Shown: piece by piece, positions 8,921 to 18,333 of the stretch
Numbering within the stretch: position 1 is the stretch's first letter
Layout: each line of letters starts with the position of its first letter
Source of the DNA: TMED26 sp002694075
GTDB lineage: Bacteria > Pseudomonadota > Alphaproteobacteria > Thalassobaculales > Thalassobaculaceae
Assembly: GCA_036160575.1 (NCBI GenBank)
Contig: JAYYDT010000028.1
Span: 1 to 64,000 of the forward strand
Direction: 5' to 3'
Length of the DNA stretch: 64,000 nt
The notes under the pieces: generated by a model
The model's database searches: none
Seen by the model: the letters and a program-made list of their open reading frames with translations, nothing else
What the model was told of the DNA's origin: nothing
Position numbers and translations under genes: made by a program

Positions 8921-9902
8921 TGAAATAGGACTTATACCAGTCGACGAAGCGGGGACTGCCCTCTTCAATGGCGGTGGTCGGCGCGAAACCGAGGTCGCGC
9001 GCGCTAGCGTCGATATCGGCGTAGGTCTCCAAAACGTCGCCGGGCTGCATCGGGTGCAGGTCCAAAACCGCCTTTTTCTGGCACGCGCGCTCGATCACCG
9101 CGATATAGTCGAGGAGATTGACCGGGCGATGGTTGCCGAGGTTGTAAACGCGGTGCGGCGGTCCGTCATCGGCCGCCGGCGGATGATCGAGGGCGGCCAA
9201 TACGCCGGCCACGATATCGTCGATATAGGTGAAATCGCGTTTCATTCGGCCGTTATTGAAAACCTTGATCGGGTGCCCTTCGATGATCGCCGAGGTGAAC
9301 AGCCAGGGCGACATATCCGGCCGCCCCCAAGGGCCGTAAACAGTGAAGAACCGCAGGCCGGTCGCCGCCACGCCATAGAGGTGAGCATAGGATTGGACCA
9401 GGATTTCACCAGCTTTCTTGGTCGCCCCGTAAAAAGACACCGGACTGTCGGTGGCCTGCTCGACGGCATAGGGCAGGTCTCGGTTGGCGCCATAAACCGA
9501 GGACGAACTGGCGTAGACCAGACCCCGCAGCCCGTCTGGCCGCGCCGCCAGCCGGCGTGCCAGTTCCATGATCGTCACCTGGCCGACGAGGTTGCTGTCG
9601 ACATAGGCGAAAGGGTTCTCCAGGGAATAGCGAACGCCGGCCTGGGCCGCCAAATGCAGGATCCTATCGATCGTTGGGAATCGCGCGGCGAGACCGGCGA
9701 CGGCGTCGCGGTCGGCGATGTCAATCGGCAGAAAGGTGAACCCGGAGGCCGCTTGCAAACGCGCCAGCCGTGCCTGCTTAAGCGCGGGATCGTAATAGTC
9801 GTTAAGGCTATCGACGCCAATCACCTCCTCGCCGCGGGCAAGCAGGGCGTGGGCGGCATGCATGCCGATAAAGCCGGCCGCGCCGGTCACGAGAATAGCC
9901 AT
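8913..9902 (-). CDS. NAD-dependent epimerase, UDP-glucuronate 4-epimerase type
   Basis: 329-residue short-chain dehydrogenase of the extended class. The N-terminal NAD-binding motif VTGAAGFIGMHAA is followed by GVDSLNDYYDPALK, characteristic of UDP-glucuronate 4-epimerases (CapI/LpsL/Cap1J). The catalytic Tyr-Lys pair is in FYGATKKAGE near residue 155. The later GLRFFTVYGPWGRPDM and MKRDFTYIDDIVAGV are also family hallmarks. Such enzymes make UDP-galacturonate for lipopolysaccharide or capsule. No other envelope-sugar genes surround it here, so the pathway is inferred. First gene of a two-gene minus-strand unit with the EamA transporter. Confidence 0.88.
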   Translation of the reverse strand: MAILVTGAAGFIGMHAAHALLARGEEVIGVDSLNDYYDPALKQARLARLQAASGFTFLPIDIADRDAVAGLAARFPTIDRILHLAAQAGVRYSLENPFAYVDSNLVGQVTIMELARRLAARPDGLRGLVYASSSSVYGANRDLPYAVEQATDSPVSFYGATKKAGEILVQSYAHLYGVAATGLRFFTVYGPWGRPDMSPWLFTSAIIEGHPIKVFNNGRMKRDFTYIDDIVAGVLAALDHPPAADDGPPHRVYNLGNHRPVNLLDYIAVIERACQKKAVLDLHPMQPGDVLETYADIDASARDLGFAPTTAIEEGSPRFVDWYKSYFNV

Positions 9903-10077
9903 CGGCTAAGGTCCGTTCCTATGAAGGCGCCCTCTTATGCCTGATCGGGCGGCCCTTTGAAAGACCGCCGAGAACAGTCGGCAGGCGCGGCGTTTTGTCC
10001 ATAATCGCCCAAAAGCCCGGGAAATCCGCCGGCATGATTGTTGTCGCGCTGAATTGGTCCTAAACTCTTGCCTATGT

Positions 10078-10119
10078 GATCGGACCTGTGGGATCGGACC
10101 CATGGGATCGCATCGGTCG
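10078..10119. repeat. Imperfect 14-base tandem repeat upstream of the indolepyruvate oxidoreductase gene
   Basis: Two close copies, GATCGGACCTGTGG and GATCGGACCCATGG, are followed by a weaker third beginning GATCGCATCGG. They lie in the 241-base divergent gap between the epimerase gene and the oxidoreductase gene, ending about 25 bases before the latter's start. The spacing is more than one helical turn. It could be a regulator-binding array or chance duplication; nothing else was recognised in this gap. Confidence 0.45.
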
Positions 10120-10143
10120 CGTTGATCGACGTGGGAGGGACGG

Positions 10144-13100
10144 ATGGCTTTGCGCAAGGTATCGCTCGACGACAAGTATGTGGCCGAATCGGGACAGGTC
10201 TTCATGACCGGGATCCAAGCGCTGGTGCGTTTGCCCATGCTGCAGCAACGCCGGGACGAGCGCGCGGGCCTGACCACCGGCACCTTTATTTCCGGGTATC
10301 GGGGCTCGCCCCTCGGTTTGGTCGATCAACAACTCTGGCAAGCGCGGGAATTTCTCGGCCGTCACCGGGTTCATTTTCAGCCGGGCGTGAACGAGGAACT
10401 GGCCGCCACCGCCGTTTGGGGAAGCCAGCAAACCAATTTGTTCGGCGACAATGAAATCGATGGCGTGGTCGGTATCTGGTACGGCAAGGGGCCGGGCGTG
10501 GACCGTTGCGGCGATGTGTTCAAACACGGCAACAACGCCGGGTCGTCGAAAAACGGCGGCGTGGTGGTTCTGTTGGGCGACGACCATGCCGGTAAATCTT
10601 CGACCCTGCCGCACCAAAGCGAATTCGCCATGGTCGACGCGTCGATCCCGGTGCTGAACCCGTCCAATGTGCAAGAGGTCATGGACTATGGCCTTTACGC
10701 CGTTGCGTTGTCGCGCTTTAGCGGGTTGTGGGTGGGCATCAAATGCATCACCGAGGCGATGGACAGCTCGGCGACGGTCGATATCGACCCCGACGGCCGG
10801 CGGTTCGAGACGCCTGATTTCGAGATGCCCGAAGGCGGCCTCAATATCCGCTGGCCGGACATGTGGTACGATCAGGAACCGCGCTTGCACGGGTATAAGC
10901 TGAAGGCGGCCCATGCCTTCGCGCGCGCCAATCGTATCGACCAGGTGGTCATCGACACACCGAAACCGCGCTTTGGCATCGCCGCCACCGGCAAGGCGTA
11001 TTTGGATGTCCGCCAAGCCCTGGACGATCTTGGCATCGACGATGCGCGGGCCGCAGCCATGGGACTGCGGGTTTACAAAGTCGGCATGTCGTGGCCGCTG
11101 GAGCCGAGCGGCGCCGCCGCTTTCGCCGACGGGCTGGAGGAAATTTTGGTGGTCGAGGAGAAGCGGCCGCTGATCGAAAGCCAGTTGAAGGAATTGTTGT
11201 ATAACGGTCCGCCGGCCGCCCGACCGCGGGTGATCGGCAAAAACGATGCCGATGGCCAGCCGCTGATGTCGGTGGTCACCGAGTTGTCACCAAGCGTGGT
11301 CGCGCAGGCGATCATGAAACGCGTCAGCGGGTTTTTCGACGATCCCGAGGTCGCCGCCCGTCTCGCTCAAATCGTTGACAAGGAAGGCTTGCTCAAAGCG
11401 CCGGCGACCGATTTCGCGCGTCAGCCTTGGTTTTGTTCCGGCTGTCCGCATAACACCTCCACCCGCGTGCCGGAAGGCAGCCGCGCCACCGCCGGCATCG
11501 GCTGTCACTTCATGTCGGTGTGGATGGGCCGCGACACCCATACCTACACCCATATGGGCGGCGAGGGCGTGCCCTGGGTCGGCCAGGCGCCGTTCGTCAA
11601 AACCAAGCATATTTTCGCCAATCTCGGCGACGGCACCTACAATCATTCCGGCTCGATGGCGATCCGCATGGCGATCGCCTCGAAGGCCAACATTACTTAC
11701 AAAATTCTCTACAACGACGCCGTCGCGATGACCGGCGGTCAGCCCGCCGACAATGGTTTCACGGTGCCGCAAATCGCCGCCCAAATGGCCGCCGAAGGGG
11801 TTCGGCGGGTGGTCATTGTGACCGACGAGCCGGACAAATACCCGGTCGGCACCGCCTGGCCGGCGGGCGCCAAGGTCGAGCACCGCGATGAACTTGATCG
11901 GGTGCAGAAAGACCTGCGCGAGGTCGAGGGGGTGACGGTTCTGATTTACGATCAAACCTGCGCCACCGAGAAGCGCCGCCGGCGCAAGCGCGGCTTGATG
12001 GAGGACCCGGCCAAACGTGTCTTCATCAACCCCTTGGTGTGTGAAGGCTGCGGCGATTGCGGCACGCAGTCCAACTGTGTCTCGGTAACGCCCATCGAAA
12101 CCGAATTCGGCCGCAAGCGGCGGATCGACCAATCGACCTGCAACAAGGATTATTCCTGCGTCAAAGGTTTCTGCCCAAGCTTTGTGAATGTTATTGGCGG
12201 CGGCGTCCGGCGCCGTCAGGGCCAGGCCAAAACCGCCGAATTACCGGCCGTCTTCGAAGCTTTGCCGGAGCCCACCCTGCCTGACGCCGAGACGGCCTAC
12301 TCAATCATGGTGGCTGGTATCGGCGGCACCGGGGTGGTGACCATCGGCGCTTTGCTGGGCATGGCGGCCAATCTTGAGGGGCGCAACGCGACCGTGTTGG
12401 ACGCCACCGGCTTGGCGCAAAAGGGCGGCCCGGTGGTCAGCCATGTGCGCATCGCCGATAAGCGGGAAAACCTGCACGCCGTGCGGGTGCCGGCGGGCGG
12501 CGCGAAAGTGCTGATCGCCTGTGACATCGTCACCGCCACCCAGCCCGATGTGTTGGCCAAGATGTCGCGCGACCAATCCTTCGCCATCGTCAACACCCAG
12601 GAAACCATGAACGGCTACTTCGCCGGGAACGCCGATTTGCGTTTTCCGGGCGATAAAATGCGCGACGCCATTCGCGCCGCGGCCGGCGATAACTCCAGCC
12701 ATTTCGTGGCGGCGACCAAAATCGCCACTAAATTGCTGGGCGATAGCATCGCCGCGAACGGTTTCATGCTGGGATATGCCTATCAGCAGGGCTTGATCCC
12801 GGTTTCCGCCGAAGCCTTGGAACGAGCCATCGAGCTCAACGGCGTCGCCATCGACTTCAACAAGCAAGCCTTCTTGTGGGGGCGGCGGGCGGCCCATGAT
12901 TTGGCCGCCGTCGAGCGCATTGTCGAGCCGGCCCCGGCGCCGGCGCCGGCGACCCCGGCCGAGGCGTTGGAGGACATGATCGCCACCCGGGTGGCCTTCT
13001 TGACCGATTACCAAAACGCCGCCTATGCCGGCCGCTACGAGGCCTTGGTGCGCAAAGCGGCGGCCGCCGAAGGCGCGGCCGTGCCGGGCGCTGACGGATT

Positions 13101-13623
13101 GGCCCGAGCGGTCGCGCGTTACGCCTTTAAATTGATGGCGTATAAGGACGAGTACGAAGTCGCGCGGCTGCATTCCTCGGCCGAATTCAAACGCCAATTG
13201 GAGGAGCAATTCGAAGGCGACTACACCCTTCAATTCAATCTCGCGCCGCCGTTGTTCTCGCGCCGGCATCCCGAGACCGGCCATCTGATGAAGACCACCT
13301 TTGGGCCATGGATGATGCATGTGTTCGGGGTGTTGGCCCGCTTCAAAGGGCTGCGCGGCACCGCCTTCGATATCTTCGGCAAAACCGAGGAACGGCGCAC
13401 CGAACGTCAGTTGATTGTCGACTACATGGCGACGGTCGAGGAGATCGCTCAGCGTCTGACCGCCGATAACCATGAGATCGCGGTGCAATTGGCCTCGGTG
13501 CCGGAACGCATCCGCGGTTACGGTCATGTCAAGGAGCGTCATCTGGCCGAGGCCCGCGCCCAGGAGGAGGCCCTTCGCGCCGCCTTCGAGGCCGACCCGC
13601 GTGACCGCAAGGCGGCGGAATAA
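10144..13623 (+). CDS. Indolepyruvate:ferredoxin oxidoreductase, fused alpha-beta chain
   Basis: 1,159-residue single-chain 2-oxoacid:ferredoxin oxidoreductase that turns aryl or branched-chain pyruvates plus CoA into acyl-CoA, CO2 and reduced ferredoxin, using thiamine diphosphate and iron-sulfur clusters. The N-terminal pyrimidine-binding part starts with GYRGSPLGLVDQQ. The ThDP motif GDGTYNHSGSMAIRM is near residue 495. A ferredoxin-like Cys cluster (CEGCGDC, then CNKDYSC and CPSF) is at about 631-680. The gamma-like domain begins at GIGGTGVVTIGALLG near 725. Archaeal enzymes use separate IorA and IorB; this fused, longer form is the usual bacterial one. A GGGAGG site precedes the ATG. Role: aromatic or branched amino acid breakdown (family knowledge). 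Confidence 0.92.
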   Translation: MALRKVSLDDKYVAESGQVFMTGIQALVRLPMLQQRRDERAGLTTGTFISGYRGSPLGLVDQQLWQAREFLGRHRVHFQPGVNEELAATAVWGSQQTNLFGDNEIDGVVGIWYGKGPGVDRCGDVFKHGNNAGSSKNGGVVVLLGDDHAGKSSTLPHQSEFAMVDASIPVLNPSNVQEVMDYGLYAVALSRFSGLWVGIKCITEAMDSSATVDIDPDGRRFETPDFEMPEGGLNIRWPDMWYDQEPRLHGYKLKAAHAFARANRIDQVVIDTPKPRFGIAATGKAYLDVRQALDDLGIDDARAAAMGLRVYKVGMSWPLEPSGAAAFADGLEEILVVEEKRPLIESQLKELLYNGPPAARPRVIGKNDADGQPLMSVVTELSPSVVAQAIMKRVSGFFDDPEVAARLAQIVDKEGLLKAPATDFARQPWFCSGCPHNTSTRVPEGSRATAGIGCHFMSVWMGRDTHTYTHMGGEGVPWVGQAPFVKTKHIFANLGDGTYNHSGSMAIRMAIASKANITYKILYNDAVAMTGGQPADNGFTVPQIAAQMAAEGVRRVVIVTDEPDKYPVGTAWPAGAKVEHRDELDRVQKDLREVEGVTVLIYDQTCATEKRRRRKRGLMEDPAKRVFINPLVCEGCGDCGTQSNCVSVTPIETEFGRKRRIDQSTCNKDYSCVKGFCPSFVNVIGGGVRRRQGQAKTAELPAVFEALPEPTLPDAETAYSIMVAGIGGTGVVTIGALLGMAANLEGRNATVLDATGLAQKGGPVVSHVRIADKRENLHAVRVPAGGAKVLIACDIVTATQPDVLAKMSRDQSFAIVNTQETMNGYFAGNADLRFPGDKMRDAIRAAAGDNSSHFVAATKIATKLLGDSIAANGFMLGYAYQQGLIPVSAEALERAIELNGVAIDFNKQAFLWGRRAAHDLAAVERIVEPAPAPAPATPAEALEDMIATRVAFLTDYQNAAYAGRYEALVRKAAAAEGAAVPGADGLARAVARYAFKLMAYKDEYEVARLHSSAEFKRQLEEQFEGDYTLQFNLAPPLFSRRHPETGHLMKTTFGPWMMHVFGVLARFKGLRGTAFDIFGKTEERRTERQLIVDYMATVEEIAQRLTADNHEIAVQLASVPERIRGYGHVKERHLAEARAQEEALRAAFEADPRDRKAAE

Positions 13624-13665
13624 TGAATACACACGGGCGTTCGCGCTCGCTTAAAGGAGACTAGC

Positions 13666-15171
13666 ATGGCCCGCATCGCCGTCGGTGGTATTCAGCACGA
13701 AACCAATACTTTCGCGCCCAGCAAGGCGGATTTGGCGGCCTTCACCGTCGGTGGCAGCCGCCCACCGCTGACCAGTGGGCCGGAACTGTTGACCACCATG
13801 CACGGCCGCAATGTGTCGATCGCCGGATTCGTCGAGCAGGCCGGCGAGCTTGGCCATCAAGTGCATCCGCTGAGCTGGGGGTCGGCCTCGCCCTCCGATG
13901 TGGTGACCGAACACGCCTATGAGCATATTTGCGGGTTGATCCTGGACGAGCTGCAGCGGGCCGGCCCGTTTGACGCGGTTTATCTGTGCCTGCACGGGGC
14001 CATGGTCACCGAACATCTGGAAGATGGCGAAGGCGAATTACTGCGCCGGGTGCGCGCGTTGATCGGCGCGGACGTGCCGTTGGTCGCCAGTTTGGACCTG
14101 CATTCCAACACCACCCCGGAAATGATCACACATGCCGATCTGATGGTCGCCTATCGCACCTATCCGCATGTCGACATGGCCGATACCGGCGCCCGCACCG
14201 CGCGGTTGCTGGATGAAATCTTGCGTCGCGGCGAACGGCCGGCCAAGGCGTTTTGCCAAATCCCGTTTCTCATCCCGCTGACCTGGCAATGCACCATGGC
14301 GGCGCCGGCCGAGGGATTGTACGCTGGCCTGCCGGCGCTGGAGAGTGGGGCGGTCATGCACGCCTCGTTCACACCGGGCTTTCCGGCCGCCGATATCCAC
14401 CACTGCGGCCCGTCGGTGTTCACCTACGGCTGGGATGAAAGCGAGACCGAGCGCGCCTGCGCCGCTCTGGCCGAACAGGTCAGCGCCAAGGAGAGTGAAT
14501 TCAACGGTCGTATTTATGGCCCCGAGGACGGCGTGCGCGAGGCCATGCGCCTGGCCGCCACCGCCGATAAACCGGTGGTCATCGCCGATACACAGGACAA
14601 TCCCGGCGCCGGCGGCGACAGCAACACCGCCGGCATGTTGCGCGCCCTTGTCGAATGCGGCGCCGAGGACGCCGCCCTCGGTCTGATGGTTGACCGGCCG
14701 GCCGCCGAAGCGGCCCACGCCGCCGGCGTTGGCGCCACCGTCAATCTTAGCTTCGGTGGCCATTCCGGCCTTGCCGGCGATGTGCCGTTCACCGCCGATT
14801 TTGAGGTCGAGAGCCTGCATGACGGTAATTTCCCGGCGACCGGGCCATTTTACCGCGGGGCGGTGTTCAATCTCGGCCCCTCGGCTTGCCTGCGTATCGG
14901 CGGCGTGCGGGTGGTGGTGGTGTGCAACAAGGCGCAATTGGCCGACCAAGCGATGTATCGCTTTGTCGGCATCGAGCCGACGACGCAAAAAATCCTGGTG
15001 AACAAAAGCTCGGTGCATTTCCGCGCCGATTTCGCGCCCATCGCCGCCACCATCCTGGTGTGTGCCGCACCCGGACCGATGATCGCCGATCCCGCCGACC
15101 TGGCGTGGCGGCGACTGCGCCCAGGGGTCCGCCTTTCGCCCCTGGGAACGACCTGGAACGGCGCCGGTTAA
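13666..15171 (+). CDS. M81 family metallopeptidase, microcystinase C (MlrC)-like
   Basis: 501 residues, the normal length of MlrC/DUF1485 proteins. The N-terminal domain starts IAVGGIQHETNTFAPS, includes LDLHSNTTPEM near residue 141 and YPHVDMADTG near 168, the predicted zinc-site motifs; the C-terminal MlrC domain follows from about residue 290 (TQDNPGAGGDSNTAGMLRAL). MlrC degrades linearised microcystin in sphingomonads, but most homologues occur in bacteria without toxin degradation and are thought to hydrolyse other small peptides or amides. AAAGGAGA precedes the ATG. It follows the oxidoreductase gene by 42 bases and is probably cotranscribed. Substrate unknown. Confidence 0.87.
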   Translation: MARIAVGGIQHETNTFAPSKADLAAFTVGGSRPPLTSGPELLTTMHGRNVSIAGFVEQAGELGHQVHPLSWGSASPSDVVTEHAYEHICGLILDELQRAGPFDAVYLCLHGAMVTEHLEDGEGELLRRVRALIGADVPLVASLDLHSNTTPEMITHADLMVAYRTYPHVDMADTGARTARLLDEILRRGERPAKAFCQIPFLIPLTWQCTMAAPAEGLYAGLPALESGAVMHASFTPGFPAADIHHCGPSVFTYGWDESETERACAALAEQVSAKESEFNGRIYGPEDGVREAMRLAATADKPVVIADTQDNPGAGGDSNTAGMLRALVECGAEDAALGLMVDRPAAEAAHAAGVGATVNLSFGGHSGLAGDVPFTADFEVESLHDGNFPATGPFYRGAVFNLGPSACLRIGGVRVVVVCNKAQLADQAMYRFVGIEPTTQKILVNKSSVHFRADFAPIAATILVCAAPGPMIADPADLAWRRLRPGVRLSPLGTTWNGAG

Positions 15172-15184
15172 GCCGCCTTTCGGC

Positions 15185-15213
15185 TTGTCTTTCGGCTCCA
15201 ACGGCCCTATAAC
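15185..15213 (+). promoter_or_regulatory. Sigma-70 type promoter of rpoZ
   Basis: TTGTCT at 15185-15190 and TATAAC at 15208-15213 are separated by exactly 17 bases, matching four and five of six consensus positions. The expected transcript would start about 27 bases before the rpoZ ATG at 15247. The match is by eye and untested. Confidence 0.55.
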
Positions 15214-15246
15214 CTGGCACCCGTTTTTGTTGAGGGATGATCGCCC

Positions 15247-15648
15247 ATGGCCCGCGTGACCGTCGAAGATTGCATTACCCAGATCCCCAATCGTTTCGAT
15301 CTGGTGATGACCGCCGCCCAGCGGTCGCGGAACATCACCGCCGGCGCGCCTTTGACGATTGACCGCGACCGCGACAAAAACCCGGTGGTCGCGCTGCGTG
15401 AAATCGCCGAAACCACGGTCGATATCGAGGGTCTGCAGGAATCCTTGATCAAAGGGTTGCAAAAGCATGTCGAGGTCGACTTGCCGGAAGATGACGATCT
15501 TGAGAATTTGATCGGTCAGGACGCCCGTGGCGCCGCCGATGATGGCCCCTCCGGCGCGCAGTTGAGCGACGATGACGCCGAGGCGATGGGCATGCAAATT
15601 CGCCAAGCCGGTGGTTTTGAAGACGAAACCGACGCGCCGGTCGACTGA
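15247..15648 (+). CDS. rpoZ: RNA polymerase omega subunit
   Basis: Small RNA polymerase subunit that folds the beta-prime tail and takes part in ppGpp binding. 133 residues with the family opening MARVTVEDCITQIPNRFDLV and the helix TAAQRSRNITAGAPLTID. The RDKNPVVALREIAE segment is the usual alphaproteobacterial version of the conserved core. The C-terminal 50 residues are acidic (DLPEDDDLE, DDDAEAMG), longer than in E. coli but common in Rhodospirillales. It stands directly before rsh, the standard order rpoZ-spoT/rsh, which places the alarmone target beside its synthetase. Confidence 0.95.
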   Translation: MARVTVEDCITQIPNRFDLVMTAAQRSRNITAGAPLTIDRDRDKNPVVALREIAETTVDIEGLQESLIKGLQKHVEVDLPEDDDLENLIGQDARGAADDGPSGAQLSDDDAEAMGMQIRQAGGFEDETDAPVD

Positions 15649-15713
15649 CCCGCGTTCGCCGACGGGGGCCTTTCGGGGTCGCCTCGGCGCCGCCGACGTG
15701 GCAGGCTAAGGCC

Positions 15714-17846
15714 ATGATCAGGCAATACGAACTTGTTGAGCGTGTGCGCGGCTACGACCCGGGCGTGGACGAGGCGTTGCTTAACCGCGCCTATGTCTAC
15801 GCCATGCGCATGCACGGCTCGCAAAAGCGCGCCTCGGGCGACCCTTATTTCTCGCATCCAATCGAAGTCGCCGGCATCCTGACCGATATGAAGCTGGACG
15901 TGGACACCATTGTCACCGCCCTCTTGCATGATACTATCGAAGACACCGACGCCACGCGCGCCGATATCGACCAGAAATTTGGAACCGGCATTGGCCGTTT
16001 GGTCGACGGCGTCACCAAGCTGACGCGGATCGAACTGCAGTCCGATCAAACCAAACAGGCCGAGAATTTTCGCAAGTTTTTCTTGGCCATGTCCGAGGAC
16101 ATCCGGGTGCTGCTGGTTAAACTGGCCGATCGCACCCACAACATGCGCACGTTGCATTTCATCGAAAACGCCGAAAAGCGCAAGCGGATCGCCGCCGAGA
16201 CCCTGGAGATTTACGCACCCTTGGCCGAGCGCGTGGGGTTGCGCGCGATCAAGGACGAATTGGAAGACTTGGCGTTTATCGAGCTGCATCCCGAAGTGCG
16301 CGATTCGATCTGCGCCCGTCTCGATTATCTTGGCAGCGAGGAAACCGAGACGGTCGAGCAAATCATTGAGGAACTGGGCCGGGTATGCGCCGAGAATGGC
16401 GTCGCCAGCGCGGTCAGCGGGCGGCGCAAATCGCCGTATTCGATCTGGAATAAAATGCAACGCAAGCACGCCAGCTTGGAGCAATTGTCGGACATCATGG
16501 CCTTTCGAGTGATCGTCGACAGTCTCGAGGATTGCTACAAAACCCTTGGTATCATTCACGCGAACTACCAGGTGGTGCCGGGCCGTTTCAAGGACTTCAT
16601 CAGCATCCCCAAGGCCAATGGCTATAGCTCGCTGCACACCGGCGTGATGGGGCCGCGGCAGCAGCGCATCGAGGTGCAAATTCGCACCCACAAAATGCAT
16701 GAAATCGCCGAAAAAGGTGTCGCCGCCCATTGGAACTACAAGGAGGGCGCGACCGACGGCCAGCAGCCGAAATGGCTGAACGATCTGTTGGAGATTTTGG
16801 AAAGCGCCGAAGGGCCGGAGGATTTTCTCGAGCACACCAAGCTCGAAATGTACGTCGACCAGGTGTTTTGCTTCACGCCCAAGGGCGATTTGATCGCCTT
16901 GCCGCGCGGCGCGACGGCGATTGACTTCGCTTATGCCGTCCATACCGATGTCGGTCATACCTGTGTCGGCACCAAGGTGAACGGGCGCATTCGCCCACTG
17001 GCCACGCATTTACAGAATGGCGACCAGGTGGAGGTTTTGGTGTCACGCACCTCGACCCCGACGCCGGGCTGGATCGATATCTGCGCCACCGGGCGGGCGC
17101 GGGCGCAAATCCGCCGTTTCGTGCGTCAGAGCGCGCGCGCCGAATTCCTCGACCTTGGCCGCGAGATCATCTCCAAGGCCTTTCGTCAGGCCGATGAGAG
17201 CTTTTCGGAAGATCGCCTGGCCGAGGTCTGTGGCCAGTTTGGCGCCGAGACGGCGGAGGATCTGCTGGTCGATATCGGCGCCGGCCACCAAACCGCCCGC
17301 GCGGTATTACAGGCCGTCGTGCCACGCCTGGCCGGCGCCGCCAATGGCGAACCGGTGGCGGCGCTCACCGACGCCGGCAAGACCCGCAAAAAACAATCGG
17401 CGGTGCCGATCAACGGGCTCACCTCGGGCATGGCCATGCATTTGGCCGGCTGTTGCCACCCCTTACCTGGCGACCGGATCGTTGGCATCGTCACCACCGG
17501 CAAAGGCGTGGTGATCCACACCATCGATTGCGAGACGTTGGAAATCTACCATGGCGAGCCGGAACGCTGGCTGGATGTGTCGTGGAACACGGAAGAAGAG
17601 GAGAGCCAGCAGGTCGGCCGCCTCGATGTGGTGCTGGCCAACGAGCCGGGCAGCCTGGCCAACCTGTCGACCGTGATCGGCCACAACAAAGCCAATATCT
17701 TCAACCTCAAAATCACCCATCGCAATCCCGATTTCTTCAATCTGATCGTCGATGTTGAGGTTGAGGATGTGCGCCACCTAACGACCATTATCGGCGCCCT
17801 GCGCGCCTCACCGGTGATCACCTCGGTCGACCGGGCGCGGGGCTAG
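15714..17846 (+). CDS. rsh: Bifunctional (p)ppGpp synthetase/hydrolase (Rsh)
   Basis: Stringent-response enzyme, 710 residues, with the complete long-Rsh domain order. The HD hydrolase domain has FSHPIEVAGIL and HDTIED at residues 72-77. The synthetase domain has GRRKSPYSIWNKM near 240 and ANGYSSLHT near 305. The TGS domain is around CFTPKGDLIALPRGATAIDF near 385-405. A C-terminal ACT domain ends the protein (DVRHLTTIIGALRASPVI). Intact HDxxED says hydrolysis is retained, so this is the bifunctional alphaproteobacterial form. It follows rpoZ by 65 bases; acpS starts seven bases after its stop. Confidence 0.95.
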   Translation: MIRQYELVERVRGYDPGVDEALLNRAYVYAMRMHGSQKRASGDPYFSHPIEVAGILTDMKLDVDTIVTALLHDTIEDTDATRADIDQKFGTGIGRLVDGVTKLTRIELQSDQTKQAENFRKFFLAMSEDIRVLLVKLADRTHNMRTLHFIENAEKRKRIAAETLEIYAPLAERVGLRAIKDELEDLAFIELHPEVRDSICARLDYLGSEETETVEQIIEELGRVCAENGVASAVSGRRKSPYSIWNKMQRKHASLEQLSDIMAFRVIVDSLEDCYKTLGIIHANYQVVPGRFKDFISIPKANGYSSLHTGVMGPRQQRIEVQIRTHKMHEIAEKGVAAHWNYKEGATDGQQPKWLNDLLEILESAEGPEDFLEHTKLEMYVDQVFCFTPKGDLIALPRGATAIDFAYAVHTDVGHTCVGTKVNGRIRPLATHLQNGDQVEVLVSRTSTPTPGWIDICATGRARAQIRRFVRQSARAEFLDLGREIISKAFRQADESFSEDRLAEVCGQFGAETAEDLLVDIGAGHQTARAVLQAVVPRLAGAANGEPVAALTDAGKTRKKQSAVPINGLTSGMAMHLAGCCHPLPGDRIVGIVTTGKGVVIHTIDCETLEIYHGEPERWLDVSWNTEEEESQQVGRLDVVLANEPGSLANLSTVIGHNKANIFNLKITHRNPDFFNLIVDVEVEDVRHLTTIIGALRASPVITSVDRARG

Positions 17847-17852
17847 GGCGAC

Positions 17853-18260
17853 GTGATTATTGGCATTGGTACCGACATCATCGAAATTGCCCGTGTGGAG
17901 CGGACCCTGGCACGTTTTGGGCGGCGTTTTCTGGACCGTGTCTTCACCGCCGAGGAGCAAGCGCGCGCCGCTCAAACCGCCCGTCCGGCGACTGTTTTGG
18001 CGAAACGTTGGGCCGCCAAGGAAGCTTGTTGGAAAGCGCTTGGGCCCGGCTCGAAAAGAGGCATCGCCTGGCATGACTTCACCGTCACCAGCACGTCGGA
18101 CGGGACGCCGACCCTGGTTCTCAGCGGGCGCGCCGCCGAACGTTTACGCCAGGACACCCCGGCGGGCGGCCGGGCGCGGATAGACCTCTCGCTCAGTGAC
18201 GAACGTCAATTCGCTGTCGCCTTTGTGGTGATTTCAGCGGCGCCAGGGCCGATATGCTAG
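17853..18260 (+). CDS. acpS: Holo-[acyl-carrier-protein] synthase
   Basis: Transfers 4'-phosphopantetheine from CoA to acyl carrier protein. 135 residues with the family start IGIGTDIIEIARVERTLARF, whose Asp binds magnesium, and the second signature AKRWAAKEACWKALG. The start is GTG at 17853, six bases after the rsh stop, so it is probably coupled to rsh. In many alphaproteobacteria pdxJ sits between rsh and acpS; here it is missing and the genes are adjacent. lepB follows after 73 bases. Confidence 0.94.
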   Translation: MIIGIGTDIIEIARVERTLARFGRRFLDRVFTAEEQARAAQTARPATVLAKRWAAKEACWKALGPGSKRGIAWHDFTVTSTSDGTPTLVLSGRAAERLRQDTPAGGRARIDLSLSDERQFAVAFVVISAAPGPIC

Positions 18261-18333
18261 TTGCCGACCCCGGCGAATTGCGTCATACCACCGGCCTGCC
18301 CGCGTTATTTTCCAAAAAAGAAAGCGACTAAGC

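Noticed and set aside
10078..10119. Tandem repeat as a CRISPR remnant
   Set aside because: The units are directly joined with no spacers, only 14 bases, and no cas gene is near.
12301..13632. Long open frame (443 codons) antisense to the indolepyruvate oxidoreductase gene
   Set aside because: The sense gene has intact Fe-S and thiamine motifs through this region, and the antisense product is low-complexity in Arg, Gly and His.
14038..15606. Long open frame (522 codons) antisense to the MlrC-like gene and rpoZ
   Set aside because: It would cover two certain genes and the rpoZ promoter; no domain is visible.
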